Below the pieces are notes generated by a model. The model searched no databases, was not told where the DNA came from, and worked only from the letters and a program-made list of their open reading frames with translations. A stretch of DNA of 41,788 bases from contig NZ_QLIU01000035.1 in the NCBI RefSeq assembly GCF_003574425.1, forward strand, positions 1-41,788. The letters are read 5' to 3'. A program made the translations under genes and the position numbers. The stretch comes from Cysteiniphilum halobium (GTDB taxonomy: Bacteria; Pseudomonadota; Gammaproteobacteria; Francisellales; Francisellaceae). Shown in pieces: positions 17,246 to 24,971 of this stretch (position 1 is the first letter of the stretch; each line of letters starts with the position of its first letter).

Positions 17246-18808
17246 ATGATGAACATGAAATTTTCGCAGTATAACAAAGCATGGAAAATCAGTGTACTAA
17301 CAGCAGCAGTATTGTTATCTGCTTGTGGCGGCGGGGGCGGTGATAGCTCTGGTGTCATTATTAGCTCGCCGACTGATAACGTGATTCATGCTGATATTAA
17401 TCAAAGTAATCAAAAAGATTTCACCGTCAGTGTTGGAGATCAAAACATTGGTGCAGTCGGTCAGTCAAATACTTATCCAGTGACAGTAAAACAATCCAAT
17501 CCAAGTGCAGGATTTACTGTTAATCTTGGGACATGCGCACAAGCCATTAGTAATGGTCAAAGTTGTCAGTTTAGTTTAAGCTATGCGCCAACGACTGACG
17601 CGCAATACAACCAACAGGATGTCTTAACCATCAGTGTCGGAAGCGTAACACAAACGATCAAGGTAAAAGGTACCAAGGGGCAGGATTTTGTTGTATTTGG
17701 CGATAGTTTATCGGATGCTGGGGTGCAGGATCAATTAGCTATCAGAGTTAATTTTTTTCATAAAGCCTGGCATACTCCGGCATGGCCAACCATTCCAAAT
17801 ACCAGTGATAATAAAGAAGCCACTTACACTACGCCAGGTGGCCATGTTTGGGCGACTGTTTTGGGTAATTTAGTTGGTCAATCCCCAGCGTTAAGTAAGC
17901 CAAATAATATAAATTATATGGATCCGATGCATGGTATTCTTCCAACAGAATCTGCAAGTCTAAATGGCAATAACTATGCTCAAGGAGGCGCAACGACAAC
18001 GTGTGAAGGAATAGGTTTAATTATTCACATTCGTGGCAAAACTTATCCAATATATGTTCCAGCGCCAATTGGACCAATCCCAACTGTAGATGGGACTGTA
18101 CATGGCAAGCCTCTTTATAGTTGTCCGCAAGACCCAGATGTCCCTCAGTCAGCTGAAATTGAAAAATATAATCAAATAGATAGCTACTTAAGCCAGAATG
18201 GTAATAACGCAGATCCTGATAAAGTGTATATTCTATGGGGTGGCGCTAATAATTTATTCCTTGAAATCCAAAAACAACCAAAGCCATCAAAAAACGAAGT
18301 TACACAAACCATGATACAAGCTGCGGGCGATATTAGTTATGATGTCAAATATCTTGCAGATCATGGTGCTACAAAGTTTGTTGTATTGCTGTTGCCAAAT
18401 ATTGGATTAACTCCGTTGGCAGGAAAGATTAAACAGCGAGAACCTTTAGAGAAAGCATCTATTGCTTACAATACAGCATTGAGTAATATGCTAGGTATGT
18501 TACAAAGACAAGATAAAAATATTAAAATTGTAACGATTGATGTGTTTAATTTAATGAATGATATGGTGAAAGACAAGGAGATGTCAGCACTAGGTAAGAC
18601 ATATTATTTTGGTGATGTACAGCAGGCTGCATGTCCACAGAACGACTCATTAAAGGCTAGTCCATTTGCAGCACTTACCAAGTCAGCATTATTTTGTACA
18701 CCACAAGTAGACCAAACATATCTATTTGAAGATACGGTGCATCCAACCGCAGAAACGCATCAACTGATTGCGGCAAAAATAGCTAAAGCGATGGAGGCTT
18801 TTGATTAA
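17246..18808 (+). CDS. GDSL/SGNH-family lipase or esterase, outer-membrane lipoprotein
   Basis: A 520-residue lipoprotein: the lipobox LLSAC gives Cys27 as acylation site, followed by a flexible glycine stretch with no Asp at +2, so it may go to the outer membrane. Residues ~45-142 look like a small beta-sandwich domain (CAQAISNGQSCQFSLSYAPT). The hydrolase runs from FGDSLSDAG (nucleophile Ser154), through NYAQGGA (block II Gly) and LWGGANNLF (block III Asn), to DTVHPT (Asp496, His499), completing the SGNH set. The frame is open to 17102 inside fadL, but the ATG at 17246 has AAGGGA upstream and yields the lipoprotein signal. Exact substrate (phospholipid, triglyceride, ester) is undetermined. 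A MITE-like insertion duplicates eight bases beginning at the stop codon. Confidence 0.9.
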   Translation: MMNMKFSQYNKAWKISVLTAAVLLSACGGGGGDSSGVIISSPTDNVIHADINQSNQKDFTVSVGDQNIGAVGQSNTYPVTVKQSNPSAGFTVNLGTCAQAISNGQSCQFSLSYAPTTDAQYNQQDVLTISVGSVTQTIKVKGTKGQDFVVFGDSLSDAGVQDQLAIRVNFFHKAWHTPAWPTIPNTSDNKEATYTTPGGHVWATVLGNLVGQSPALSKPNNINYMDPMHGILPTESASLNGNNYAQGGATTTCEGIGLIIHIRGKTYPIYVPAPIGPIPTVDGTVHGKPLYSCPQDPDVPQSAEIEKYNQIDSYLSQNGNNADPDKVYILWGGANNLFLEIQKQPKPSKNEVTQTMIQAAGDISYDVKYLADHGATKFVVLLLPNIGLTPLAGKIKQREPLEKASIAYNTALSNMLGMLQRQDKNIKIVTIDVFNLMNDMVKDKEMSALGKTYYFGDVQQAACPQNDSLKASPFAALTKSALFCTPQVDQTYLFEDTVHPTAETHQLIAAKIAKAMEAFD

Positions 18809-18813
18809 TTCAC

Positions 18814-18989
18814 GGCTAAGACTAAATATTAACCCATAAGTGCTCACCGTACCCTGAGCGTAAGTCGAATCGATGCACTGAGCATCAGTCGAAGTGGGTG
18901 AGCTTGGGAAAATCACACTTCATAGAGGCTTCGACTTACGCTCAGCCAACGCTTACAACATCAAAGTGGGCAGTAATATGGTCATAGCC
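18814..18989 (+). mobile_element. MITE-like element, copy 1 (176 bp)
   Basis: The ends are GGCTAAGACTAAAT and, reverse-complemented, GGCTATGACCATAT (11 of 14 identical). It is flanked on both sides by the perfect 8-bp duplication TAATTCAC (18806-18813 and 18990-18997), proof of insertion. Inside is a 16-bp inverted repeat (CTGAGCGTAAGTCGAA with its exact complement). It has no coding capacity. It is ~93% identical to 26421-26596, same length and orientation. An 8-bp duplication would suit an IS256-type transposase. Confidence 0.88.
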
Positions 18990-19009
18990 TAATTCACTAA
19001 TGGAAAAAC

Positions 19010-19043
19010 ATATTTTGATGAATTTAATTCATCAAAATATATA
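19010..19043 (+). promoter_or_regulatory. arg operon promoter embedded in a 31-bp perfect palindrome
   Basis: Bases 19010-19040 form a perfect palindrome with 15-base arms around one T; its core is TGATGAATTTAATTCATCA. TTGATG (19015-19020), a 17-bp spacer and TATATA (19038-19043) overlap it almost exactly, the geometry of a repressor-blocked promoter. The core TGAAT-TTA-ATTCA is like an ARG box but with a 3- rather than 4-base centre. A weaker TGAAT...ATCAT follows at 19049-19065. An ArgR-type operator is the natural guess, not proven. Confidence 0.6.
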
Positions 19044-19113
19044 AAAAATGAATTTTATCTATCATTAAGTCTTTGCTATCGTTGAGCTTTGTTTTGATTA
19101 ATTGAAACATCCC

Positions 19114-20964
19114 ATGAAGTTAAGCCATATCGACATTATTATTGCTGATAGCTCACATTGCCATTTTGCCGGTGCCATTGCCAGGCAGATTGAAGAAAGT
19201 GCTAAGCAAAGAAAAACGGGTATTGCCAAGCGCAGTGTCAGTTATTTGCAAGAAAAAATACGTTCTCAGCACGCTGTTATTGCTATTGACCGCTTACTTA
19301 ACAAAATTGTAGGCTTTTGTTATATCGAGTCATGGCAAGATAAGTCTTATGTTTCTAATTCAGGCTTAATCGTTTTCCCAGAGTATCGCAATTTAGGCTT
19401 ATCCAAAGCCTTAAAGTCAAAAGCATTCCTGTTAGCGCGAGCGTATTATCCAAACGCCAAGATTTTTGGACTGACGACCAACCCACAAGTGATGCGCATT
19501 AATTATGAGTTGGGTTATGAACCGGCTGCATTTACTGGCTTAACAACTGATAAGACTTTTTGGCAGGGGTGCATGAGTTGCGTAAATTTCCCGATTTTAC
19601 AAGCCAAAGAGTATCAAAACTGTCTATGCACGGGGATGCTTTATGATCCGGTGAGAAAACAAATAGAGCGAAAAGAACAACAAGAACAACAAAATATATT
19701 ACAAAATCAACAAGATAAGCAAAGTCACAAAAGGAAACAACAAATGAAGGTAATCGTCGCGTTTAGTGGAGGTTTGGATACGAGCTTTTGTGTTAAGTAT
19801 TTACAGCAAGAGCATGGTTTAGAAGTACATACAGTAACCGTTAATACCGGTGGCTTTAGTTTAGTTGAGTTGGCACAGATTGAACGCAGGGCTTACCAAT
19901 TGGGGGCGAAAACACATCAAAGTATTGATGTAACGAAAGACTTTTATCAGGAATGTGTTAAGTTCTTGATTTTTGCTAATGCGCTTAAGAATAACTGCTA
20001 TCCTTTATCTGTCAGTGCTGAGCGTGCTTTTCAGGCAATGACGATTGCTAAGGTGGCAAAGACGATGGGTATTACAAAAATTGCGCATGGCTGCACGGGC
20101 GCTGGTAATGATCAAGTGCGTTTTGATCTGATGTTTCATATACTGTGTCCGGAAGCCCAAATTATCACACCGATTCGTGATTTGAAATTATCACGCGCTG
20201 CAACTCAAGCATATTTAATTGAAGCTGGTGTGAGTTGTAGTGAAAGTAGCAAAAATTATTCGATTAATAAAGGCTTATGGGGTACCTCTGTCGGCGGTGT
20301 TGAGACCTTAAGTTCACACTTATACTTAAAAGATGAGGCTTGGCCAACTAAGGTGACCAAAACAGAAGATCTAGAAGAAATACTAAAAATTACATTTCTC
20401 AAAGGTGAGCCGATCGCATTAAATGATGAATTGTCAAACTGTATTCAGGTAATCCAAAAGCTTAATGATCTTGCCAGTCAATATGGTATTGGCCGTGATA
20501 TTCATGTAGGTGATACCATTATCAATATCAAAGGGCGTGTCGGTTTTGAAGCGCCTGCACCTTTGATACTCATAAAGGCGCATTATTTATTGGAAAAACA
20601 TGTGTTAACCAAAATGCAGCTTAAGATTAAATCAAGTTTAAGTGATACCTATGCTGAGATGGTGCATGAAGGCCAGTTCCTGGATCCAGCGGTACGCGAT
20701 ATTGAGGCACTACTTTTATCCACGCAGGAAAAGGTGACAGGTGATGTATTTGTTAAGCTTTATCCACTGCATTTTGTAGTATTGGGTGTGCAATCCAAGC
20801 ATGACTTAATGCAGGCGCAAAATGCCAAATATGGTGAAGAGAATACAAGTTTCAGTGGTGATGATGTCAAAGGATTTACTAAAGTGATGAGCACACAACT
20901 TGCCGCTTATTATCAACTACAAAATAAAGACAACACAATCAAAACAACAGTGGTGACGGAATAA
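19114..20964 (+). CDS. argG: GNAT acyltransferase fused to argininosuccinate synthase
   Basis: One uninterrupted frame encodes two enzymes. Residues ~1-180 are a GNAT domain (GFCYIESW, NSGLIVFPEYRNLGLSKALK as the acyl-CoA loop, AKIFGLTTNPQVMRINYELGYEP, CMSCVN, NCLCTGMLYDP). Residues ~211-616 are ArgG, joining citrulline and aspartate with ATP (AFSGGLDTSFC P-loop, YPLSVSAERAFQA, GCTGAGNDQVRFD, NKGLWGTSVGG). A Gln/Lys-rich linker lies between. An internal AAAAGGA (19729-19735) eight bases before ATG 19744 could also give free ArgG. In Bacteroidota the same two proteins are separate neighbours, and the GNAT has been proposed as the N-acylglutamate synthase. The frame opens with TTG at 19102; I use ATG 19114, neither having a strong ribosome site. 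It is first gene of the arg operon. Confidence 0.93.
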   Translation: MKLSHIDIIIADSSHCHFAGAIARQIEESAKQRKTGIAKRSVSYLQEKIRSQHAVIAIDRLLNKIVGFCYIESWQDKSYVSNSGLIVFPEYRNLGLSKALKSKAFLLARAYYPNAKIFGLTTNPQVMRINYELGYEPAAFTGLTTDKTFWQGCMSCVNFPILQAKEYQNCLCTGMLYDPVRKQIERKEQQEQQNILQNQQDKQSHKRKQQMKVIVAFSGGLDTSFCVKYLQQEHGLEVHTVTVNTGGFSLVELAQIERRAYQLGAKTHQSIDVTKDFYQECVKFLIFANALKNNCYPLSVSAERAFQAMTIAKVAKTMGITKIAHGCTGAGNDQVRFDLMFHILCPEAQIITPIRDLKLSRAATQAYLIEAGVSCSESSKNYSINKGLWGTSVGGVETLSSHLYLKDEAWPTKVTKTEDLEEILKITFLKGEPIALNDELSNCIQVIQKLNDLASQYGIGRDIHVGDTIINIKGRVGFEAPAPLILIKAHYLLEKHVLTKMQLKIKSSLSDTYAEMVHEGQFLDPAVRDIEALLLSTQEKVTGDVFVKLYPLHFVVLGVQSKHDLMQAQNAKYGEENTSFSGDDVKGFTKVMSTQLAAYYQLQNKDNTIKTTVVTE

Positions 20965-20970
20965 AATTTT

Positions 20971-21942
20971 ATGATAATGCATAATAACAAAATAAAGGTT
21001 GGTATTTTAGGTGGTGCCGGTTATACCGCTGGTGAGCTTTTGCGTTTACTTATTTATCATCCACAGGTTGATATTCAATTTATACATAGTACCTCAAAGG
21101 CAGGCCAGTTAATTGCTAAAACACACCATGATTTCTATCTGATCGATAATAAACGCGTATTTGATAAAGAGATAAATTATAATGTCGATGTCGTGTTCTT
21201 ATGTGTGGGTCATGGGCAAGCTAAGGAGGCACTTAAACAGCATCAATTCAAAGCAGAGACCAAGGTTATTGACTTAAGCCAGGATCATCGAGATACGAAA
21301 GAAAATCCCGATTTTATTTATGGTTTGGCAGATATTAAGCAAAGCGCGATTGCCTCAGCATCTCATATTGCTAATCCAGGTTGTTTTGCTACGGCGATTA
21401 TTCTGGCATTAATGCCTTTTCGTAAGTGCCTTGAGGGAGATGTTCATATCAATGCCATTACCGGATCAACAGGTGCCGGTGTGATGCCTAGTGCAACTTC
21501 GCATTTTAGTTGGCGTGCCAACAATATGTCTGTGTATAAAGCATTTTCGCATCAGCATTTGGCTGAAATTAAACAAGCACTTAGATTATCACCAAGCAAT
21601 CAACTACTATTTGTACCAATGCGTGGCAATTTTAGTCGTGGTATTTTTGCCTCGATTTATTTTAAGTCAGATCTCACTGAAGCCGATGCGCAAGAGCTAT
21701 TACAAGCATTCTACGATCAAAATGCTTTTGTCAAAGTTTTGGATCATGAACCAGATTTAAAAATGGTCGTTAATACCAACGCTTGTCTATTATCCGTGAA
21801 AAAACATGGTGAATATCTGCATGTTGTCAGTGTCATTGACAATTTGATTAAAGGGGCTTCAGGGCAAGCTGTGCAGAATATGAATCTTATGTTTGGCTTA
21901 CCTTGTGAGTTAGGTTTGTCGCTTAAAGCCAGTGTTTTTTAA
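20971..21942 (+). CDS. argC: N-acyl-gamma-glutamyl-phosphate reductase ArgC
   Basis: A 323-residue NADPH-dependent reductase turning N-acylglutamyl phosphate into the semialdehyde. The N-terminal Rossmann motif is VGILGGAGYTAGELLRLL, and the catalytic cysteine is Cys138 in SHIANPGCFATA, followed by TGSTGAGVMPS and VPMRGNFSRGI. It is of the short (type 1) class. It starts six bases after argG. An alternative ATG at 20977 removes two residues. If the pathway uses succinyl groups (see argF'), its substrate would be the succinylated intermediate. Confidence 0.95.
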   Translation: MIMHNNKIKVGILGGAGYTAGELLRLLIYHPQVDIQFIHSTSKAGQLIAKTHHDFYLIDNKRVFDKEINYNVDVVFLCVGHGQAKEALKQHQFKAETKVIDLSQDHRDTKENPDFIYGLADIKQSAIASASHIANPGCFATAIILALMPFRKCLEGDVHINAITGSTGAGVMPSATSHFSWRANNMSVYKAFSHQHLAEIKQALRLSPSNQLLFVPMRGNFSRGIFASIYFKSDLTEADAQELLQAFYDQNAFVKVLDHEPDLKMVVNTNACLLSVKKHGEYLHVVSVIDNLIKGASGQAVQNMNLMFGLPCELGLSLKASVF

Positions 21943-21949
21943 GGTGATT

Positions 21950-22003
21950 TTATGAATTTATATAATGGCTTCGACTAACGCTCAGCCAGCAGAGAATTCA
22001 TAA
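21950..22003. repeat. Repeat scar between argC and argF'
   Basis: GGCTTCGACTAACGCTCAGCC (21967-21987) is a fragment of the MITE-like element, one mismatch from its internal arm. It is bracketed by a 9-bp inverted repeat TTATGAATT / AATTCATAA at 21950-21958 and 21995-22003. It lies in the only sizeable gap (97 bp) of the arg operon, where argD would be expected in the Bacteroidota order. Confidence 0.6.
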
Positions 22004-22039
22004 GATAAGAGAAACACAAGTACTAGGAGTAAAATAAGC

Positions 22040-23053
22040 ATGCAGCAGTATTTGAGTATTAAAGATATTGATAATATCCAAGAGGCGATTCAATCATGTA
22101 TTGAGATTAAGCAAAACCCTTATGCTAATGGTGAGCTAGGAGCGCACAAAACCTTAGGGATTATTTTTTTAAACCCAAGTTTACGTACCAAAATCTCAAC
22201 AATTAAAGCGGCTCAAAATATTGGTTTGAATGTATTACCAATTGATGTAAACAATGGCTGGGCATTGGAGTTCAACGAAGGTGTGGTGATGAATACCGAT
22301 AAACCTGAGCATATTAAAGAAGCAGCGCAAGTGATTGCGCGTTATTGTGATATTGTTGCAATTCGCTCATTTGCCAAGCTCATCGATAAAGAAGCGGATT
22401 ATCAAGAACAAATCTTTAATGCATTTAAAAAGTATACTAACTGTCCAATAGTGAATTTAGAATCAGCCTTGCGTCATCCTTTGCAGAGTCTGGCTGATAT
22501 TCTGACGATTGAAGAGCATAAAACATCTGTTTACCTTAAAAGACCAAAAGTTGTTTTAAGCTGGGCACCACATGTTAATCCTTTGCCGCATGCAGTGGCA
22601 AACTCGTTTGCTGAAAGTATGCAACTCATGGATTATACGTTTGTGGTAACACACCCTGAAGGCTATGAGTTAGATCGGCAATTTATCGGTGATGCCAAGG
22701 TGATCTACGATCAGGATGAAGCATTTAAAGATGCCGATTTTATCTATGTCAAAAATTGGTCAAGTACCAAAGCATATGGCAAGGTGATCAATACTGATGC
22801 CAAATGGATGATTACTCAAAAAAAGCTTAAAAATGCCCCTAATGCCAAGGTTATGCACTGCTTACCTGTCAGACGCAACTTAGTGATTGCCGATGATGTA
22901 TTGGATTCTAAGCGCTCCATTGTCATTGCACAGGCTGAGAATCGGTTATACGCCGCGCAATATATACTATCTAAACTTGTGAACACGTTGAAACAACAAA
23001 AGTTAAAAGCACCATTATTAAGTGAGAAAGTCTATGCTGATGAAGTTGAATAA
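22040..23053 (+). CDS. argF': N-acylornithine carbamoyltransferase ArgF' (probably N-succinylornithine-specific)
   Basis: A 337-residue transcarbamylase of the acylornithine branch, not ordinary OTCase. It carries NPSLRTKIST (carbamoyl-phosphate loop), HPLQSLADILTIEE, WAPHVNPLPHAVANSFAE, FIYVKNW and MHCLPVRRN, all close to the Bacteroides fragilis SOTCase as I recall it. In the acetyl-specific Xanthomonas enzyme Glu92 decides specificity, and proline at that place gives succinylornithine preference; here it is Pro89 (NTDKPEHIKEA). The product would be N-succinylcitrulline, deacylated by the downstream argE product. It overlaps argB. Succinyl specificity is inferred from this one residue plus overall resemblance. 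TAGGAG precedes the ATG. Confidence 0.88.
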   Translation: MQQYLSIKDIDNIQEAIQSCIEIKQNPYANGELGAHKTLGIIFLNPSLRTKISTIKAAQNIGLNVLPIDVNNGWALEFNEGVVMNTDKPEHIKEAAQVIARYCDIVAIRSFAKLIDKEADYQEQIFNAFKKYTNCPIVNLESALRHPLQSLADILTIEEHKTSVYLKRPKVVLSWAPHVNPLPHAVANSFAESMQLMDYTFVVTHPEGYELDRQFIGDAKVIYDQDEAFKDADFIYVKNWSSTKAYGKVINTDAKWMITQKKLKNAPNAKVMHCLPVRRNLVIADDVLDSKRSIVIAQAENRLYAAQYILSKLVNTLKQQKLKAPLLSEKVYADEVE

Positions 23054-23852
23054 AACTCTTAATATCATCAAATTAGGCGGGCGCGTAATCGATGATGAAA
23101 GCAAGCTTAATGCATTATTATACGCTATTTCACAGCAAAATGATCCATGCGTTATCGTGCATGGCGGTGGCGATCAGGTTAGCAAGTTAGCAGAGTCTCT
23201 TGGTATTGAATCTACCTTTATTAATGGACGACGAGTGACGGATCGCGCATCGTTAGAGGTAGTGACAATGGTATTAGCAGGACTAATCAATAAACAGATA
23301 GTTGCTAAACTGCAAGCCAATGGTGTTAACGCATGGGGTTTAAGTGGTGTTGATGCTAATTTGCTGTTAAGTAACAAGCGCGGAACTCAGATGCATGATT
23401 TTGGTTTTGTTGGCGATATTAAATCAATTCATAGTGATGTGTTAGTAAATCTTATGGATAATGGTTTGTTGCCAGTTGTTGCTCCGATTACACATGATGG
23501 CAGGGGGCAGCTTTTAAACACCAATGCTGATACGGTGGCATATGAAATTGCGAAAGCATTAGCACATCAATATCAGGTCAATTTATATTATTGTATGGAT
23601 TTGGCAGGGGTTTATGAGGATATTGCTAACCCACATTCATTGATTGAAACACTAGACTTGAGTGTTTATAAACGCTTAAAGGTAGAAGGTAAGGTTCAAC
23701 AAGGTATGTTGGTTAAGCTTAAGAATTGCTTTGATGCATTAGCCTCTGATGTTTATCAAGTCGTGATTAGTAATGCTGATCATATTGCGCGTACTTTGCA
23801 AAAAGAGAAATGTAAAGTCACGACAATTACCTTAGCAGAGGAGGTTCACTAG
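23040..23852 (+). CDS. argB: N-acylglutamate kinase ArgB
   Basis: A 270-residue amino-acid-kinase-fold enzyme phosphorylating N-acyl-glutamate. It has IIKLGGRVID (Lys11, phosphate binding), VIVHGGGDQVSKLAE, FINGRRVTD, LLPVVAPITHDGRGQLLNTNADTVA and a conserved lysine in KVQQGMLVKL. It is short at the N-terminus, lacking the extra helix of arginine-inhibited hexameric kinases, so feedback inhibition by arginine is unlikely at this step. The start is one of ATG 23034 or 23040, overlapping the end of argF' (translational coupling); I choose 23040. Confidence 0.93.
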   Translation: MKLNKTLNIIKLGGRVIDDESKLNALLYAISQQNDPCVIVHGGGDQVSKLAESLGIESTFINGRRVTDRASLEVVTMVLAGLINKQIVAKLQANGVNAWGLSGVDANLLLSNKRGTQMHDFGFVGDIKSIHSDVLVNLMDNGLLPVVAPITHDGRGQLLNTNADTVAYEIAKALAHQYQVNLYYCMDLAGVYEDIANPHSLIETLDLSVYKRLKVEGKVQQGMLVKLKNCFDALASDVYQVVISNADHIARTLQKEKCKVTTITLAEEVH

Positions 23853-24971
23853 ATGATAAATGATATCAGTTTACATCCAGGTATGTTGTCAGAAGATATA
23901 GCATATAAACAAACGGAAGCTTTGGCGTTACTTCAGTGTTTAATTGCAATTCCATCGATTTCAACAGATGAAGCACAAAGTGCGGCATTTATTCAACAAT
24001 GGTTATTTGAGCGTGGGATTTCCAGCACATTGGTTGGTAATAATGTATGTGCTAAGAATAAATATTTTGATGATAATAAACCATCCATTTTACTGATCTC
24101 ACATCACGATACCGTGCCACCGAGCAAAAGCTATACGCGTGATCCTTATTGTGCTGAAATGATTGACGGCAAATTATATGGCTTGGGATCCAATGATGCC
24201 GGTGGCGCATTGGTTAGTATGATAACCACTTTTAGTTACTTTTATGAAAAGGAGAATTTACCTTTTAATTTGTTATTATGCGCGGCTGCCGAAGAAGAGA
24301 CCTCAGGGAAGAATGGCGCCGAGTTGGCGCTGACATTTTTTGATACTATTGACTTTGCGATCGTTGGTGAGCCAACGAGTATGGAGCTTGCTATTAGTGA
24401 AAAGGGCTTGATGGTGTGTGATTGTGTGGCATATGGTACAACAGGACATGCCGCACGCAATGAGGGGGATAATGCAATATTAAAAGCCGTTAAAGATATC
24501 AACTGGATCAATAGCTATCAATTTCCACAAACTTCAGAGACATTGGGTGAGGTGAAAATGAGTGTAACGATGATTGATGCCGGAGTGAAACACAATGTTG
24601 TTCCTGAGAAGTGTCATTTTGTTGTTGATGTCAGAACGACGGATGCTTATAGCAATGAAGATGTGCTGCATATTATGCGCAAACATATGTTCTCCGATGT
24701 AACACCTAGATCGCTGCGCATCAAGTCCAGTAAAACGCCGCTTAAGCATCCGTTAATGCAAGCATTATTAGCAAAAGGTATTAATAGTTATGGCTCACCA
24801 ACAACTTCAGATCAGGCAATTGTAAATTGTCCCAGTGTTAAGTTTTCACCTGGTGATTCTAAACGTTCACACAGTGCCGATGAGTTTATTTATGTTGATC
24901 AAATCAACGAAGGTGTTCTATTTTTTATCACGTTTTTTAATGAATTAAAGGATAAGCCATGGCAGAAGTAA
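23853..24971 (+). CDS. argE: M20-family deacylase ArgE (acylornithine/acylcitrulline type)
   Basis: A 372-residue zinc amidohydrolase removing the acyl group from the arginine intermediate. M20 features are His84-x-Asp86 (SHHDTV), Asp115 in GLGSNDAGG, the glutamates 147-149 in AAAEEETSG, IVGEPT, the dimerisation lid (GTTGHAARNEG, VKMSVTMIDAG, KHNVVPEKC) and GDSKRSHSADE with the last ligand His. This wording matches the M20 protein of Bacteroidota arg clusters rather than E. coli ArgE. With an N-acylornithine carbamoyltransferase upstream, the likely substrate is N-acyl- (succinyl-) citrulline. Its ATG follows the argB stop directly, with GAGGAGG upstream. Confidence 0.9.
   Translation: MINDISLHPGMLSEDIAYKQTEALALLQCLIAIPSISTDEAQSAAFIQQWLFERGISSTLVGNNVCAKNKYFDDNKPSILLISHHDTVPPSKSYTRDPYCAEMIDGKLYGLGSNDAGGALVSMITTFSYFYEKENLPFNLLLCAAAEEETSGKNGAELALTFFDTIDFAIVGEPTSMELAISEKGLMVCDCVAYGTTGHAARNEGDNAILKAVKDINWINSYQFPQTSETLGEVKMSVTMIDAGVKHNVVPEKCHFVVDVRTTDAYSNEDVLHIMRKHMFSDVTPRSLRIKSSKTPLKHPLMQALLAKGINSYGSPTTSDQAIVNCPSVKFSPGDSKRSHSADEFIYVDQINEGVLFFITFFNELKDKPWQK

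Noticed and set aside
18814-18989. CRISPR-like repeat
   Set aside because: Only two distant full copies plus one fragment, with terminal inverted repeats and a target duplication; it is a transposon-type element, not an array. I found no CRISPR array in the window.
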